A DNA stretch of 64,000 nucleotides from Siphonodentalium dalli (GCA_032622095.1 CP136061.1:50851762-50915761); one strand, 5' to 3'. Shown: positions 23,305-34,165, counted from the first letter of the stretch. Notes: a model not told the origin generated them from the letters alone. Made by a program: numbers and translations.

Positions 23305-23476
23305 GCAGGGTTATCCCTCCTGTATTACTGCTATGGAACGATGTGAGGTTCTGGAGGTGCAGTTCTTATAAGTAGGGGGCCACAGTTCCTTGACTCCTCA
23401 TCACAATTATCCAATTACTATCCTCAGTGTTTCTTAAAAGTTTTGTGTTTCTACATACATAGCTGGGAATTGCATA

Positions 23477-23936
23477 TGTGTGACCCGCCATATCAAATCC
23501 AGTCATAAGTCGTGATTTTTTACCCCTGTGCCAATGCATTCTCTTATATATGCGAGTCGACCATAGGGCGCCTCGCATATATAAGAGAATGCATTGGCCT
23601 AACAATGTTTTATCATTTTTTTTAAATAAATGTTTTTTACAATTTTTAGGACATAAAATAAAAAACATCCATTACCCTGCAGGGAGCCCCACACATATAT
23701 AGAAGCATATATAAGAGTGTCGTCTGCTCATGTTTGTCTGGGGCTCTGTATGGGTGAAATTATCAAATTGTTAAAGAATAGAAGAAACAATTATTAAAAT
23801 TGTAAAAAATTGTTAGGCCAATGCATTCTCTTATATATGCGAGGCGACATATGGTCGACTCGCATATATAAGAGAATGCATTGGCACAGGGTAAAAAAAT
23901 CCCGACTTACGACTGGATTTGATATGGCGGGTCACA
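23477..23936. mobile_element. Paired-hairpin element, TA-flanked, copy 1
   Basis: Inverted ends begin TGTGACCCGCCATATCAAAT and extend about 60 bp, with TA directly outside both. Each end runs into a hairpin of about 70 bp (about 23533-23597 and 23817-23885) with arms GCCAATGCATTCTCTTATAT and its complement. The centre of about 220 bp is AT-rich and contains CAGGGAGCCCCACAC. TA flanks and long inverted ends fit a non-autonomous Tc1/mariner-type element. Another copy, with the centre inverted, lies at 57077-57503. Confidence 0.75.
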
Positions 23937-24309
23937 TATAGTTATGTTCCAAATTAAGACCGTACGTTCGTTTCTATTGACCATCCGTTATAAATACATG
24001 ACATGTGAGGGTCAGTGTATAATAATTTTCAATTCCTGCTTACCTATATATATTACAAACATATTACAACATACCTACATTTTAAGTATATCTGAATGAG
24101 AGCTTATCATTGTTGTATATTTGAATATGACTGAAACTAATAATAAAATCGTTATGACACTCGACTTGCTTAATAAGGGTTCAGAGTTTAACTTGAAAAA
24201 AAAATGTTTGGCCCCGATGCCTTAGATATAAGTGTAAATAATGACGAAACTATCATACAAATCCCGACTGCCATTACTTTACTCCAGAAAACTACTAAAA
24301 AATTTCGTC

Positions 24310-25440
24310 AACTATATCGTTGCTTCTAGTTTCTTACAATAATAAAACTGACTATAGTGCTACTCTGATTGACAACATCTTGATTAAAGACCATACTGCC
24401 AATTATAAATGTGGCATAATACTAACTGACTTAGCCAATTAGCCAACCACTTCGGCTTTTTGCTCTGTTAAAAATGCAAAACAAAAAATATTGTGAAAAT
24501 AGTCCCAATATACCAGTGTGTATCTAGCGATGAAAATATATCCTGTTTTCAACGATTGTTAGTATCGGCAAACACAGTACTGGCAATGATGGCATCACTA
24601 CTTCACTAATTCAGAGAGTAATCAGTGAAATTTCACACCTCTAAGTCATAATAATTTATCTATGGAAACTGGAATTATTCCAGATGATTTGAAGTCAGCA
24701 CGGGTCATCGTTCTCTTGAAATCTGGTGATCCGAAGCTACTTACAAACTATCGCCCGAGTAGTATTCTTCCTACTGTTTCTAAAATTATTATTGAGTTTC
24801 TTAACACGTATAACGCTTTCTTTCATGATCAATATGGCTTCCGTAAAGAGCACTCTACATTTCACCAGATTCTGATGTTACTTCACGTGGTGGGCCTAAA
24901 TAATGACAAGAAAATTAAGGAGTGTACACTGAATGCATTTATTGATTTCTCTAAATCTTTTGACACAATAAACGAATAAGTCCTATTGAAAATACTTGAA
25001 ATGTACGGGCAAAGTTAATGAATGGTTTAGGAATGAATATATCAAATATATCTCAATATGTATGGACTTACAAGGCACGCTCTCATCCAAACTTCCTATT
25101 ACATGTGAAGTCCATCAGGGACAAAATCTTTTCTTTATGTATGTCAATGATATGCATAAATCGACTTCTTTATCACTTTTATCTTTTGCCGATGACACAA
25201 CTGTATACTCTTCGCACAATAATCTTGATGTTGTTGAATGACAACTTTAACTATGAACTTGGACAATTACGTGAACGGTGTAGAGCAAATAACTATTCAC
25301 TTAACACTAAACAAATGTAAATATATGCTGATTGAGCCAAACAAAAAAGGCCCCTACATTGTTGGAAGTAATAGATTGACTATAAAGGGAGAGAAAATTA
25401 CAAGGATTGGATCAGAGTGGCAAGAAAAATAATTCAAATT
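24310..25440 (+). pseudogene. Non-LTR retrotransposon: endonuclease end and reverse transcriptase, part 1
   Basis: Near 24350-24440 a frame reads SATLIDNILIKD and GIILTDL, the end of an AP-type endonuclease domain. From about 24570 the reverse transcriptase follows: NDGITTSLIQRVISEI, then LLKSGDPKLLTNYRP, YGFRKEHST, DFSKSFDTI, and the catalytic SFADDTTVY near 25180-25210. Several frameshifts and stops separate these pieces, and the segment between endonuclease and polymerase is largely missing, so the copy is dead. The order and motifs fit the CR1/L2/Jockey-type group. It continues at 26613 after a DNA-element insertion. Confidence 0.85.
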
Positions 25441-25490
25441 TCTAGGAATTCACAAACGATGAACATTTAACATTTGAGTACCATGTAAAT

Positions 25491-26612
25491 ACGGTGGCTG
25501 GATGAGGAAATGGAAAATGTTATTTTTATCTCGTTTAAACGAGATAACTATCTCGTTTAAACGAAATAGCAGATGGGAAATTTTTATCTTTATCTCGTTT
25601 AAACGAGATAACTTATCTCGTTTAAACAAGATAAGAGATGGGAAATTTTATTTTTATCTCGTTTAAACGAGATAATTTATCTCGTTTAAACGAGATAGTT
25701 ATAATACAACAGTTACTAGTGGCCAGTCAAGACGGTTGCGCTCATATATAGGTGGTACCCAAACACCACCCCATCCCATCACCCATAGTATATTGTGCGC
25801 CGCAGGCGCTCGTATATGGGTCGTTAACCACCCACCACCACCACATCCCGCCACGTATAGTATCTTATGCGCCGCAGGCGCTCGTATATAGTTAGTTACC
25901 CACCCTTCACCCATAGTATATTGTGCGCCGCAGGCGCTCGTAAACAGGTATAGTTACCCACCCACCCACCACCCCATCACATCACCCATAGTATCCAATG
26001 CGGCGCAGGCGCTCGCATATAGGTTGTACCCACCCACCAACCCATCACGTCACCCATAGTGATGGGATGGGGTGGTGGGTGGTTAACTACCTATATACGA
26101 GCGCCTGCGGCGCATAAGATACTATGGGTGGCGGGATGGGGTGGTGGATGGGTAACTACCTATATACGAGCGCCTGTGGCGCACAATATACTATGGGTGA
26201 TGTGATGGGGTGGTGTTTGGGTACCACCTATATACGAGCGCATGCGGTGCATAAGATACTATGGGTGGTGGGATGGGGTGGTGGGTGGGTACTACCTATA
26301 TACGAGCGCCTGCGGCGCATAAGATACTATGGGTGGCGGGATGGGGTGGTGGGTGGGTACAAGTTGTTCCGTATCCATTCCCGGTGCAACCGTCTGGACT
26401 GGCCACCAGTAACTGTTGTATTATAACTATCTCGTTTAAACGAGATAAGTTATCTCGTTTAAACGAGATAAAAATAAAATTTCCCATCTCCCTTATCTCG
26501 TTTAAACGAAATAAGTTATCTCGTTTAAATGAGATAAAAATAAAATTTCCCATCTGCTATCTCGTTTAAACGAGATAGTTATCTCGTTCCCATGTCCTCA
26601 CCCAGCCACCGT
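25491..26612. mobile_element. Giant-palindrome DNA element inserted in a retrotransposon
   Basis: Ends ACGGTGGCTGG and CCAGCCACCGT are flanked by ATGTAAAT (25483-25490) and ATGTAAAC (26613-26620), an 8-bp target duplication with one mismatch, as made by hAT-type transposases. The whole 1122 bp folds on itself around about 26058. The outer part holds repeated TATCTCGTTTAAACGAGATA palindromes, the next a GGCCAGTCAAGACGG block. The inner part holds four or five units of about 75 bp with GCGCCGCAGGCGCTCG and ACCCATAGTAT. There is no transposase. Long open frames here come only from the repeats. Confidence 0.85.
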
Positions 26613-27200
26613 ATGTAAACGCTGTTTGTGAAAAAATCTCCAACTCCCTGTATGCTATAAATCGAGTAAAAACGTTGTCTCCCTTTGACTCTCTTCGCAT
26701 GCTATATTTTACTTCTTTAGTACATTCCCATATTATATATGGAATTGTGCTCTGGTGGAATGGCTGTACCGATAGTCAAGTTGTTGACTATATAAGAAAG
26801 CTATCACCCCTACAAAGTGAAAACGCTATAATAGCCATACAGAACCGTTGTTTAAACTTAATATAATCTTAACATTACAAGATGTATACAAACAACGGAT
26901 TTTACTTTTTATGCACGATTGGGATTTTGTCAATTTGCCTTGGTCATTTATTAACAGCTTTAACATGTACAACCACCCCCTGTTAATACCAGGTGAACAT
27001 AGTCGAGAGAAGAAATCAGGCGTCAATTTCGCTGAAACATGACCTCTCCATGGGTTTCTCAAAATCAGTAATGACCTTGGTAAAACTACCCAGAATATAC
27101 GACCTAACTTTAAGCCTTTAACAGCCTCATTACTAAAAACGTTATTGGAAATTATTTACTGGAAGTTAAATGAAAAAATAAATCCTGTCCAGACTGCCTG
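26613..27200 (+). pseudogene. Non-LTR retrotransposon, part 2 (C-terminal region)
   Basis: The reading continues directly from the part-1 motif EYHVN: after the insertion the frame reads YVNAVCEKISNSLYAINRVK, then SHIIYGIVLWW, IQNRC and, after frameshifts, NFKPLTASLLKTLLE near 27110-27150. These are the usual sequences after the polymerase core of this retrotransposon group. Stops and frame changes show decay. Removing the inserted element and one target copy rejoins the frame. Confidence 0.8.
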
Positions 27201-27326
27201 ACATTGATACAGCTTACTTTAACTTTTAACACCAAACAGGGGAAACATAACACATGTAACCGTCTTATTTGTAACATGAATCCTAATTTGAGATCTATTA
27301 TCATTTGCTAATGTTGAAATGTAAGA

Positions 27327-27485
27327 TATAGAGGATATGAATTGAGTGTTTCTCTCATATGATATTTATGAAACGAGTCTAAAATTTTCAGTTTTGTCGA
27401 GCCTCCGGCGAGAGAAAACTGAAAATTCGTGACGATTTTCATAAATATCATATGAGAGAAACACGAATTACATATTCTATTTATC
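27327..27485. repeat. Hairpin element
   Basis: GTGTTTCTCTCATATGATAT and TTTATGAAA on the left (from 27346) are mirrored on the right, ending ATGAGAGAAACAC. Inner arms are TTTTCAGTTTT and AAAACTGAAAA around CGAGCCTCCGGCGAGAG. The flanking word GAATTACATATTCTATTTATC recurs in direct orientation at 27702-27722. Confidence 0.8.
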
Positions 27486-28483
27486 ATATGACACCTATAA
27501 ATTGATTATGATGTCCAAAACACACATAAATCACTAAATAGCTATATGACATCGGCATAAGGTTAATGTGACGTCACTTCATTGCACCGGAAGCCCAATT
27601 ACACCTGGTGAACTAGCAGAAATAATATGCACGCGAAGATATGGTGCGCTATTCTGTTCTCAGTTTGTGACATTATATCGTATGTTTATTAGATAAATAC
27701 GAATTACATATTCTATTTATCGTATAACAATGTCCAAAACTATATATTTCAAAATTATAATTGCGAGAATTTCGGCATCGCGTTGATTCGTGTATTTGAC
27801 GCGCACGATTTTGACCTGCATTTAGTCAGAGATGCGGCTCGGTCCCCGGCCCATTCAGCCAATCAGAACACACTTTTTGTCAACAAACCAATCAAATTAT
27901 CGGAAGGTGATATGAATTAGTAATTGATATGAAATTGATTTATGACATAGATTCCAACGTAAATAATGATTGAGTCATATGATAAATTAGTTTACTGCAT
28001 GCTGTCTCATCTCTCGGTCTATTGTCAGGTGCCTATAATATTCAGTGCTATTTTATATTTTATATTTTGAAAATATTTTGTATATACTTGAACAAATTTG
28101 GCTGAAATTGACATTGAATAGTATAAACTTTCATCATTAATATGAATTTTTTTCACCAAGTGGATTAAGATTCAATTACCTATATTACTTCTCAATGTGC
28201 CTACTTGAACCATTATATATATTGCAATTTTATACTAAGCCATAATGCTGTAGTGTATCTTGAACATGATAGAAACAATATTCAACCCTCACAAGTCAAT
28301 GATGTCATAGGACCAGTCTGGGTGAACGTCGACTCTATATTTGAAATCTAGAGTCTGGAGCTAATGTCGCCAAAACCATTTCTATTCAGCGAAGGGCTTC
28401 CCCAAAATGACGTCACGGATTTAAAAAAATACATCGATGATTGACAGGTGTCCCCACGTGTTATTTGTTGTGCTTCGCAATAA

Positions 28484-29154
28484 CAATGGCCGACTCATCA
28501 ACCCCTAGAAGGCCTGTGTCGCGACATAAACTTACAGAAGATAATATTTGTCGTGTGTGCGACTATTCTTTTTCGGGAGATGAACTCGCCGCATCAACGG
28601 GAAAGCTGCATCCGAGAGCAAAAAAATAAGGTCGTCATCAAAAATGATGCTTTAGAACTATTTAAAAGCATAAAATTAAGTGATTTCCTCGGCGTTTCAG
28701 ATGACTTTTTTACGACAAATAATTTGATTTGCAAACCATGTTACAATAAAGTAAATCAAATACACGGACATGTGTCAAAAATTGATGAACTAAAATCAAT
28801 TTTAATAGCAAAATCTAGCACATCCTTCAAATTAATCCGAATCGTACCGAATATATAATTTCGAAGCCATTTTTTCTGTCTCTGTTGTATTTGCAAGCCT
28901 CGCTTTCGATCGGAGAAATGCCGACGAAATTCCGCTCTGTTACTATATTTAGAGGTGACATTATGGGACAGTCTCCGCCCACTAACACTTGTTTATTAAC
29001 TCATAACGGTTTCATTGGACGGAAAATAATTTACGCAATCAATCAGATTACGGAATCCCGAGGACTTGGAAATGAGATAGCGATGTTATCCGTCAGACCT
29101 AATATTCAATGTTGTTATGAATATTTAGGTATGAGTTTACTTAGACTGTCATAG
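28484..29154 (+). pseudogene. Zinc-binding protein remnant, unknown family
   Basis: A start at 28484 opens a frame with ICRVCDYSFSGDE. After a frameshift near 28615-28625 it continues with NDALELFKSIKLSDFLG and LICKPCYNKV. The two Cys pairs (CRVC and CKPC, about 65 residues apart) make a plausible zinc-binding module like those at the N-terminus of some invertebrate regulators and transposon proteins. A further open piece (28920-29154) includes GFIGRKIIYAINQITESRGL. The gene is broken and its end runs into a retrotransposon-like 3' tail. I cannot name the family. Confidence 0.45.
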
Positions 29155-29159
29155 GACCG

Positions 29160-29346
29160 GATTTAGTTTATAGAATCAATCTGATTAATTAACTTTATAA
29201 TTTGATGATGGCGACAGGAAGACGACGACCATATAGGTCATGACGCCTCCAAGTGACATCTCATTTCTTTTCTCGAATGCTTTGTATTGTACTATCCATG
29301 TATTGATTTGTCGTGAAATAAAAATATTTTATTCTGATTCTGATTC
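29160..29346 (+). mobile_element. 3' end of a non-LTR retrotransposon
   Basis: GACGACGACCATATAGGTCATGA is followed by a stretch ending GAAATAAAAATATTTT and then repeated ATTCTG units (29330-29346). Short-repeat 3' tails of this sort mark CR1-like elements. A reversed tail with CAGAATCAGAATCAGAAT is seen at about 47390-47408. Confidence 0.5.
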
Positions 29347-30138
29347 AAATGGAATCTGGAAGCTTCGCAAACCAGCTAGAACTATAGTCTGGTCGATAAA
29401 CTAAAATTTTAGGGTTAACCTATAAAAAAGTCGGACTAAGTTGGTTTTCATACCATTTTGAAGAGGAAGCTCTCGCAAGCCAGCTAGAACTATCGCATTC
29501 GTAACTGGAGTGTAAACTTTTGCGACCAATTCGGCAACCTACGCAACCACCTGCTTCCCGTTAAAACGAATCTCCAATCATTGAATTTTGCCGATTATAA
29601 AAGAGAGGTAACTGAATAATGTGGAGCTTTTGCTGCCAAAGTGATTGGAAAATAACCGAAACAAATTTGACAGCTACATTTATTTGTGTTTAGATTTTGG
29701 ACGGCCGGTCAGATTCGTAATAAATAAAGTCAGTAAAATGGAAGTGGGTCGAACCAAACGGACAACTGGCGGCCGAGAAAGGCGAAACATGAATATTACA
29801 ATTATTTATCTTGGCCTTGCCACACTCACATATAATTCACATTTACTTTAGTCATTAGCATTATTTCATTTTCAGAAGAACAAATTGATATTGAAGAGAA
29901 ATTAAAGTATCATTCAGACTTGTTTTGAGTGTTGTGTGGTAGAATAGGTGTATTTATATTCTAATATGAAATCCTAATTCCTGTTGATGTATTAAAATTA
30001 AACTGCCATGTTTATCTCCGGGTTTTTCTATTTCCACGTAATAATTTCCCACCTATATGTAAGAATAGAAGGAACTAAAAGATATTTAGGGAGGTCTCTG
30101 AAAATCAAGTGCTGGGTGCTAATCAAAGGAATGTTTAA

Positions 30139-30579
30139 CCCTTTACCAAACAGCCCTGTGCCAATGCATTCTCTTATATATCCGAGTCGACCATAGGTCG
30201 CCTCGCATATATACGAGAATGCATTGGCTTTACACAAATTAAAAATGATAAAATTGTCAAAGAATGTAGAAAAATATTATAAAAAATGTAAGAAAAATTT
30301 ATAAAATTGTTAAAGAATGTAAGAAAAAATGGTAAAAAGTGTTAAAAAAATAATTGTTTTAGGCCGATGCATTCTCTTATATATGCGAGACGTCCTATGG
30401 TCGACTTGCATATATCAGAGAATGCATTGGCACAGGCATAACTGTAACCATCACAATGTGGTCAATAAACCGGTTCCAATGATACCCATATGTGTATGGT
30501 GTTATTGAGACAGACCGAAGATATTTTAGGCTGTTGAAGCTTTATTTGGGCGTTTTTGGCCGTTTTGTTGGGTAAAGGG
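30139..30579. mobile_element. Paired-hairpin element, TTAA-flanked (piggyBac-type)
   Basis: TTAA (30135-30138) precedes CCCTTTACC, and GGTAAAGGG is followed by TTAA (30580-30583). TTAA target duplication and CCC/GGG ends are the mark of piggyBac-type elements. Inside are two hairpins, about 30158-30229 and 30361-30437, with the same GCCAATGCATTCTCTTATAT arms as in the 23.5 and 57.1 kb elements. A run of AT-rich AAAATTGTTAAAGAATGTA units lies between them. No transposase. Confidence 0.75.
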
Positions 30580-30809
30580 TTAACAAGACAGTGTATCAAA
30601 AAGATATGATGTCTCTGTCCGTGGTCAGACAGCTAGGAGAGGTGCGGTCGGTGCCTTTTTAAATTTGTGCGTGCCTGGTAGAATCGGCCGCAAGTTAGGG
30701 GTTAACAGTGCCGTTTCCGCTAGAGATATCGACTTGGGGATTGGAGCTTTGGTGCATACAGGTCTATTCTGCACGATAGTGACCGAAACATCTCAATCTG
30801 ACCCATTGG

Positions 30810-30860
30810 GACGGTGTGGTCGGGTGTGTTCGGGTACGATCGGGTGCGGTCGGGTTTTAG
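30810..30860. repeat. Short tandem repeat, about 11 bp
   Basis: GGTGTGGTCGGGTGTGTTCG and the following GGTGCGGTCGGG are imperfect copies of one G-rich unit. Confidence 0.6.
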
Positions 30861-30964
30861 TAGGACCCAAAACGCGCGCTGAAACATACAGTCCGCGTTG
30901 CGCGCGAACGTGTTTGCGGGCGAACATCGATTGACGCAACGTTCGTGTCGAGTGGAGGGTACTT

Positions 30965-31440
30965 ATTGAAAACAATCAAATAACTAAAACTAAAGTTATC
31001 ACCCGGATAATAAATTAATCTGCAAATTCTCCGTCGACAAGAACCATAACTCCGGCAAAAATGGGCGGACCGAATTCAAATTCGAACTTAAAACTAAAGT
31101 TATCACCCGGAAATCAAAATAATCGGAAAATTCTAAGTCGACAAGGACCATAACTCCGGCGTAAATGGGCGGACCGAATCCAAATTCGAACTTGACCTGT
31201 ATTTTCATGTGGCTAATCCACATACATAATTTGAAACAATCAGATAACTAAAACTAAAGTTATCACCCGGAATTAAAAAAATTATCGGCAAATTCTAAGT
31301 TGACAAGGACAATAACACCGGCGAAAATGGGCGAACCGATCTCAAATTCGAACATGACTTGTATTTTCATGTCGGTAATCCACATACTCAATTTGAAAAC
31401 AATAAGATATTACTAAAAATAAAGCTATCATCCGGGAACA
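30965..31440. repeat. Tandem repeat, about 120-165 bp units
   Basis: ACTAAA(A/G)CTAAAGTTATCACCCGG recurs at about 30984, 31087, 31247 and (diverged) 31404. After most copies come AAATTCT..GTCGACAAG, a CCATAACTCCGGC block and AAATGGGCGGACCGA. The reverse complement of the same motif set (CAAGTTCGAATTTGG..., GACGGAGTTA) is spread over 60885-61560. Confidence 0.75.
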
Positions 31441-31670
31441 TTTTGGGACAGACAGACGGAAGTTTATGTGAAATCAATAAAACAAAACTCAACACTCTAA
31501 TGATATGTATACTAAAATCGGTCACACATATCAGAAACTCTCAAAACACGCTCACAGTAAACACAGTTGATTATTACACCAATGACATGCCATGCACTGT
31601 ATAATTATAAATGTCTCTTGCATCACATACTGTGATTTGAGTAAATAAACATTGAACTGAACTGAACTGT
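31440..31670 (+). mobile_element. Possible non-LTR retrotransposon 3' tail
   Basis: The stretch ends with GTAAATAAACATTGAACTGA followed by more ACTGA units, a 5-bp repeated tail of the type found at 3' ends of CR1/RTE-like elements. No coding part remains. Confidence 0.4.
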
Positions 31671-31730
31671 CATACAACTTTACACCATTCTCTGTGATTC
31701 TTTAATCGAGTCATATCCGCGACAGGGTAC

Positions 31731-32127
31731 TTATATCGACCTAATAGAGAGAATGCGTCGCTGGGCAGTCCTAAAACATCGCATTGGACACATAGGCGTC
31801 TGGTGCCAACGGAGGGGTGGATCTCGTCATTATATCGACTTAATAGAGAGAAGGCGTCGCTGGGCAGTCCTAAAACATCGCATTGGATACATCGGCGTCT
31901 GGTGCCAACGGAGGGGTGGATCTCGTCATTATATCGACTTAATAGAGAGAAGGCGTCGCTGGGCAGTCCTAAAACATCGCATTGGATACATAGGCGTCTG
32001 GTGCCAACGGAGGGATGGATCTCGTCATTATATCGACTTAATAGATAGGAGGCGTCGCTGGGCAGTCCTAAAACATCGCATTGGATACATCGGCGTCTGG
32101 TGCCAACGGAGGGATGGATCTCGTCAT
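31731..32127. repeat. Minisatellite, four 99-bp units, overlapping the gene B start
   Basis: Units start at 31731, 31830, 31929 and 32028 with TTATATCGAC and differ at only a few positions. The unit length is 33 codons, so several frames stay open, giving apparent 33-residue protein repeats that I consider secondary. Each unit ends in GATCTCGTCAT, the sequence that follows the gene B start codon. In units 3 and 4 it is preceded by AT (ATGGATCTC), in units 1 and 2 by GT. The last unit merges into the real exon. Confidence 0.9.
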
Positions 32128-32410
32128 TGCAATTTCCATATACCTTTTTGGACTAACTACAGTCGTTATTCAAACTATAGTGGGAACCTGTCATGAACCA
32201 GTTTTAAAGGAATCTCCGGGGGTAACGATGGTAACGTTTCATTCTGTGAGTATCAAGAACATAGAGAAGTGTCGGAGAATGTGTTCATATACAGCTGGAT
32301 GCGAGGAAGTCGGATTCGATGTGAAAAATAAAACATGTTATTTACACCAAACCGGAACCGGATCACTTCCACAAGGGCCATCGATTGTGTACGCAGAGAG
32401 AGCAATTATG
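32114..32410 (+). CDS. Gene B, exon 1: signal peptide and PAN/apple domain
   Basis: The frame from ATG at 32114 encodes 99 residues before a donor (ATG then GTATGT), phase 0. Residues 1-24 (MDLVIAISIYLFGLTTVVIQ at the start) form a secretion signal. The rest has the PAN/apple cysteine pattern: Cys26, then Cys53, Cys57, Cys63 and Cys75 with C-x3-C-x5-C and TCYL near the end. PAN domains bind proteins or sugars outside the cell. Phase 0 out fits the exon at 49788, 17.4 kb downstream. The start lies in the last 99-bp minisatellite unit. Unit 3 holds an upstream ATG in the same context that hits a stop after a few codons. An alternative is that exon 1 belongs to another gene; the matching phases argue for gene B. 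Confidence 0.7.
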
Positions 32411-33171
32411 GTATGTATACACATGCAGCGTATATTTACACAATCTTCACAGGGGCGTGACTAGAGGGACTCCGTGGCGGGGGAATTGGGGTTGTTCTAC
32501 TTGGAATTTCCAACTGCATCACCTAGATGCAGGCATATATTTCCAATCCAGATCCGGAAAATTACATTTGCACCCCTTCGGTTGGATTTTTTTTTATCAA
32601 CCGGTACCTCAAATTATAAAAGTAGATATAAATATCATCAATGAGGAGAACAGGGAGAAATACATAAATTTTGTTCTTACACTAATATTCAATATTGAAA
32701 GTTCTCCAATAACTAAAGTTCGCGTGTTGAAAGTAGTGTTGTGTAAACAAAACTGTTACAGTGACTTGTCAACAAATGTAAGTAAGTTTATGTTTTTTAG
32801 TCTGAATATGATTATGAATATTGTTCAATGCTTTGACCTTTTCCAATGTTTACTGTCAAGTTTTGATTAAACTTAATATCATTGTTAACCTGTATTTACA
32901 ACATTATACCAGAGTAGAGCCTGGTAAGCCATGGTTCACCAGGGTTTTACTAGACTGTTGTTTTTTTTTATAAGGGCGAGGGATTTCTCGAGTTGCATGA
33001 CGTCCCCGCCCCAGTGTGTGACGCGTGGTTTAAACAAGACACTGACCTGCGTGTGATGACAATTGACAAGCTATGTAAACAACATGGCGTGGTGACATGG
33101 GTGTTCATGACAGCTTGAGTAATTCACTAATGGAGAGTGAAACGTGTTCAGTTAAAAATAAACACGCGGTC
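32411..33171. other. Gene B intron 1, start
   Basis: No exon is seen. The words TTTTGTTCTTAC and CCAATAACTAAAGTTCGCGTG (32670-32730) have relatives near 48220 and 50010. The words AATGCTTTGACC and TTTACTGTCAAG (32825-32865) have a reversed relative near 50480-50515. These point to a small dispersed repeat. Confidence 0.4.
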
Positions 33172-33173
33172 AC

Positions 33174-33180
33174 TATATAT
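33174..33180 (+). promoter_or_regulatory. Possible TATA box of the pleiotrophin-like gene
   Basis: TATATAT in the context CACTATATATCG lies about 98 nt before the start codon at 33272. AT-rich sequence is common here, so this is only suggestive. Confidence 0.3.
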
Positions 33181-33271
33181 CGATACGATTTTCTTAAATA
33201 TTTGTCATATTAAGTCTCATACATTCATACACATTTGTTCAAAGAGGCTCTCGTGTGTATGTTGAACAACC

Positions 33272-33871
33272 ATGACACGCGTTGTTATACTTGCTATGTG
33301 TTCGTTGCAAGTTGTGTTATCTCGACCAACATTTTCCAGTGAAGATTCATTCGAGGGCCCAAACGAGATTGACAAGTCTCTTATGAGCAGCAGGCTATTA
33401 GCTCTGAAAAAATCCAAGAACGACAAGCCAGTGTGTAAATATGACCGCGAAAATTCTAAATGGACACATTGTGACATTGAGACGAAAACCAGGAAAAGAA
33501 TGATGGTACTTTTGCCTTCTTTGGATGTTAGATGCAACCTCACCAAAACATTGTATAAAAGTTGTGACTCTTGCCAGTACAGGGGTATGTTGTGGAGCTC
33601 GTGCAATGTTACATCTGGCGTCCGTACCAGGGAGTTATTTCTCCGCAAAGGAGGCGAGGATTGTCCAACTGCCAAAGAGGAGATAAAAATTTGTCGCCTT
33701 TGTCTGTATGACAAACGTGGTGTGAAATGGAAGAAATGTAACAGAAAAATCAACAAAAGAGTGAAAGTGGTGAAGTTGAAGGCTAACGAGAGCTCACCGG
33801 GATGTAAATCAAAGAAAAAACTGAAGAAACGATGTAAAGCACGTGGACTCCAATACCTCGTAGAATATTGA
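33272..33871 (+). CDS. Secreted three-module pleiotrophin/midkine-like protein, intronless
   Basis: A complete 199-residue frame with the start in good context (ACAACCATGA) and TGA at the end. Residues 1-18 (MTRVVILAMCSLQVVLSR) are a signal peptide. Three cysteine modules follow: C55/C67/C88/C98, C101/C111/C131/C141 and C144/C156/C178/C188. Spacing is close to C-x9-11-C-x19-21-C-x9-C, with Trp three residues before the second Cys each time (WTHC, WSSC, WKKC). This is the spacing of the pleiotrophin/midkine C-terminal domain, here in three copies. The tail is very basic (KSKKKLKKRCK), fitting heparin binding. Family members are secreted growth factors of the matrix. The gene lies on the plus strand inside gene B intron 1 and has no introns in its coding part. 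The longer open frame on the opposite strand is its shadow. Confidence 0.8.
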   Translation: MTRVVILAMCSLQVVLSRPTFSSEDSFEGPNEIDKSLMSSRLLALKKSKNDKPVCKYDRENSKWTHCDIETKTRKRMMVLLPSLDVRCNLTKTLYKSCDSCQYRGMLWSSCNVTSGVRTRELFLRKGGEDCPTAKEEIKICRLCLYDKRGVKWKKCNRKINKRVKVVKLKANESSPGCKSKKKLKKRCKARGLQYLVEY

Positions 33872-34165
33872 GTATCCATATTAGGCCTATGGTATGTGTG
33901 TGCACGTGTGATTTAATTCTAAACATAACTTTGTGTTGTCAGCTTTCTATATGCATGAACACTACGTGTCCGATAATATTGAAATCCGATAACAAATGTT
34001 GTTGCGATTTATTTAGTGCATAATTATACGTCGTTCGTATTTTTTCTTCAGGACATGCGACGGGGTGAACAACACGATGCTAGTCACGGTTGTGCTTAAT
34101 TAGTATTCCTGAATATAGTATATACATAAGTCATAACTTGATGATTTTATCAAATTATTTAAACT

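Noticed and set aside
25699-26569. Several open frames rich in Gly, Trp and Pro
   Set aside because: They translate the tandem units of the giant palindrome and appear on both strands as mirror images.
31753-32196. Plus-strand frame with 33-residue repeats (RRRWAVLKHRIGYIGVW type)
   Set aside because: The unit length of 99 bp keeps more than one frame open. The real start with signal peptide is in another frame, so the repeat protein is a by-product of the minisatellite.
33217-33879. Minus-strand open frame of 220 codons
   Set aside because: It is the shadow of the pleiotrophin-like gene on the plus strand, which has a signal peptide and regular cysteine spacing. The minus frame has no such features.
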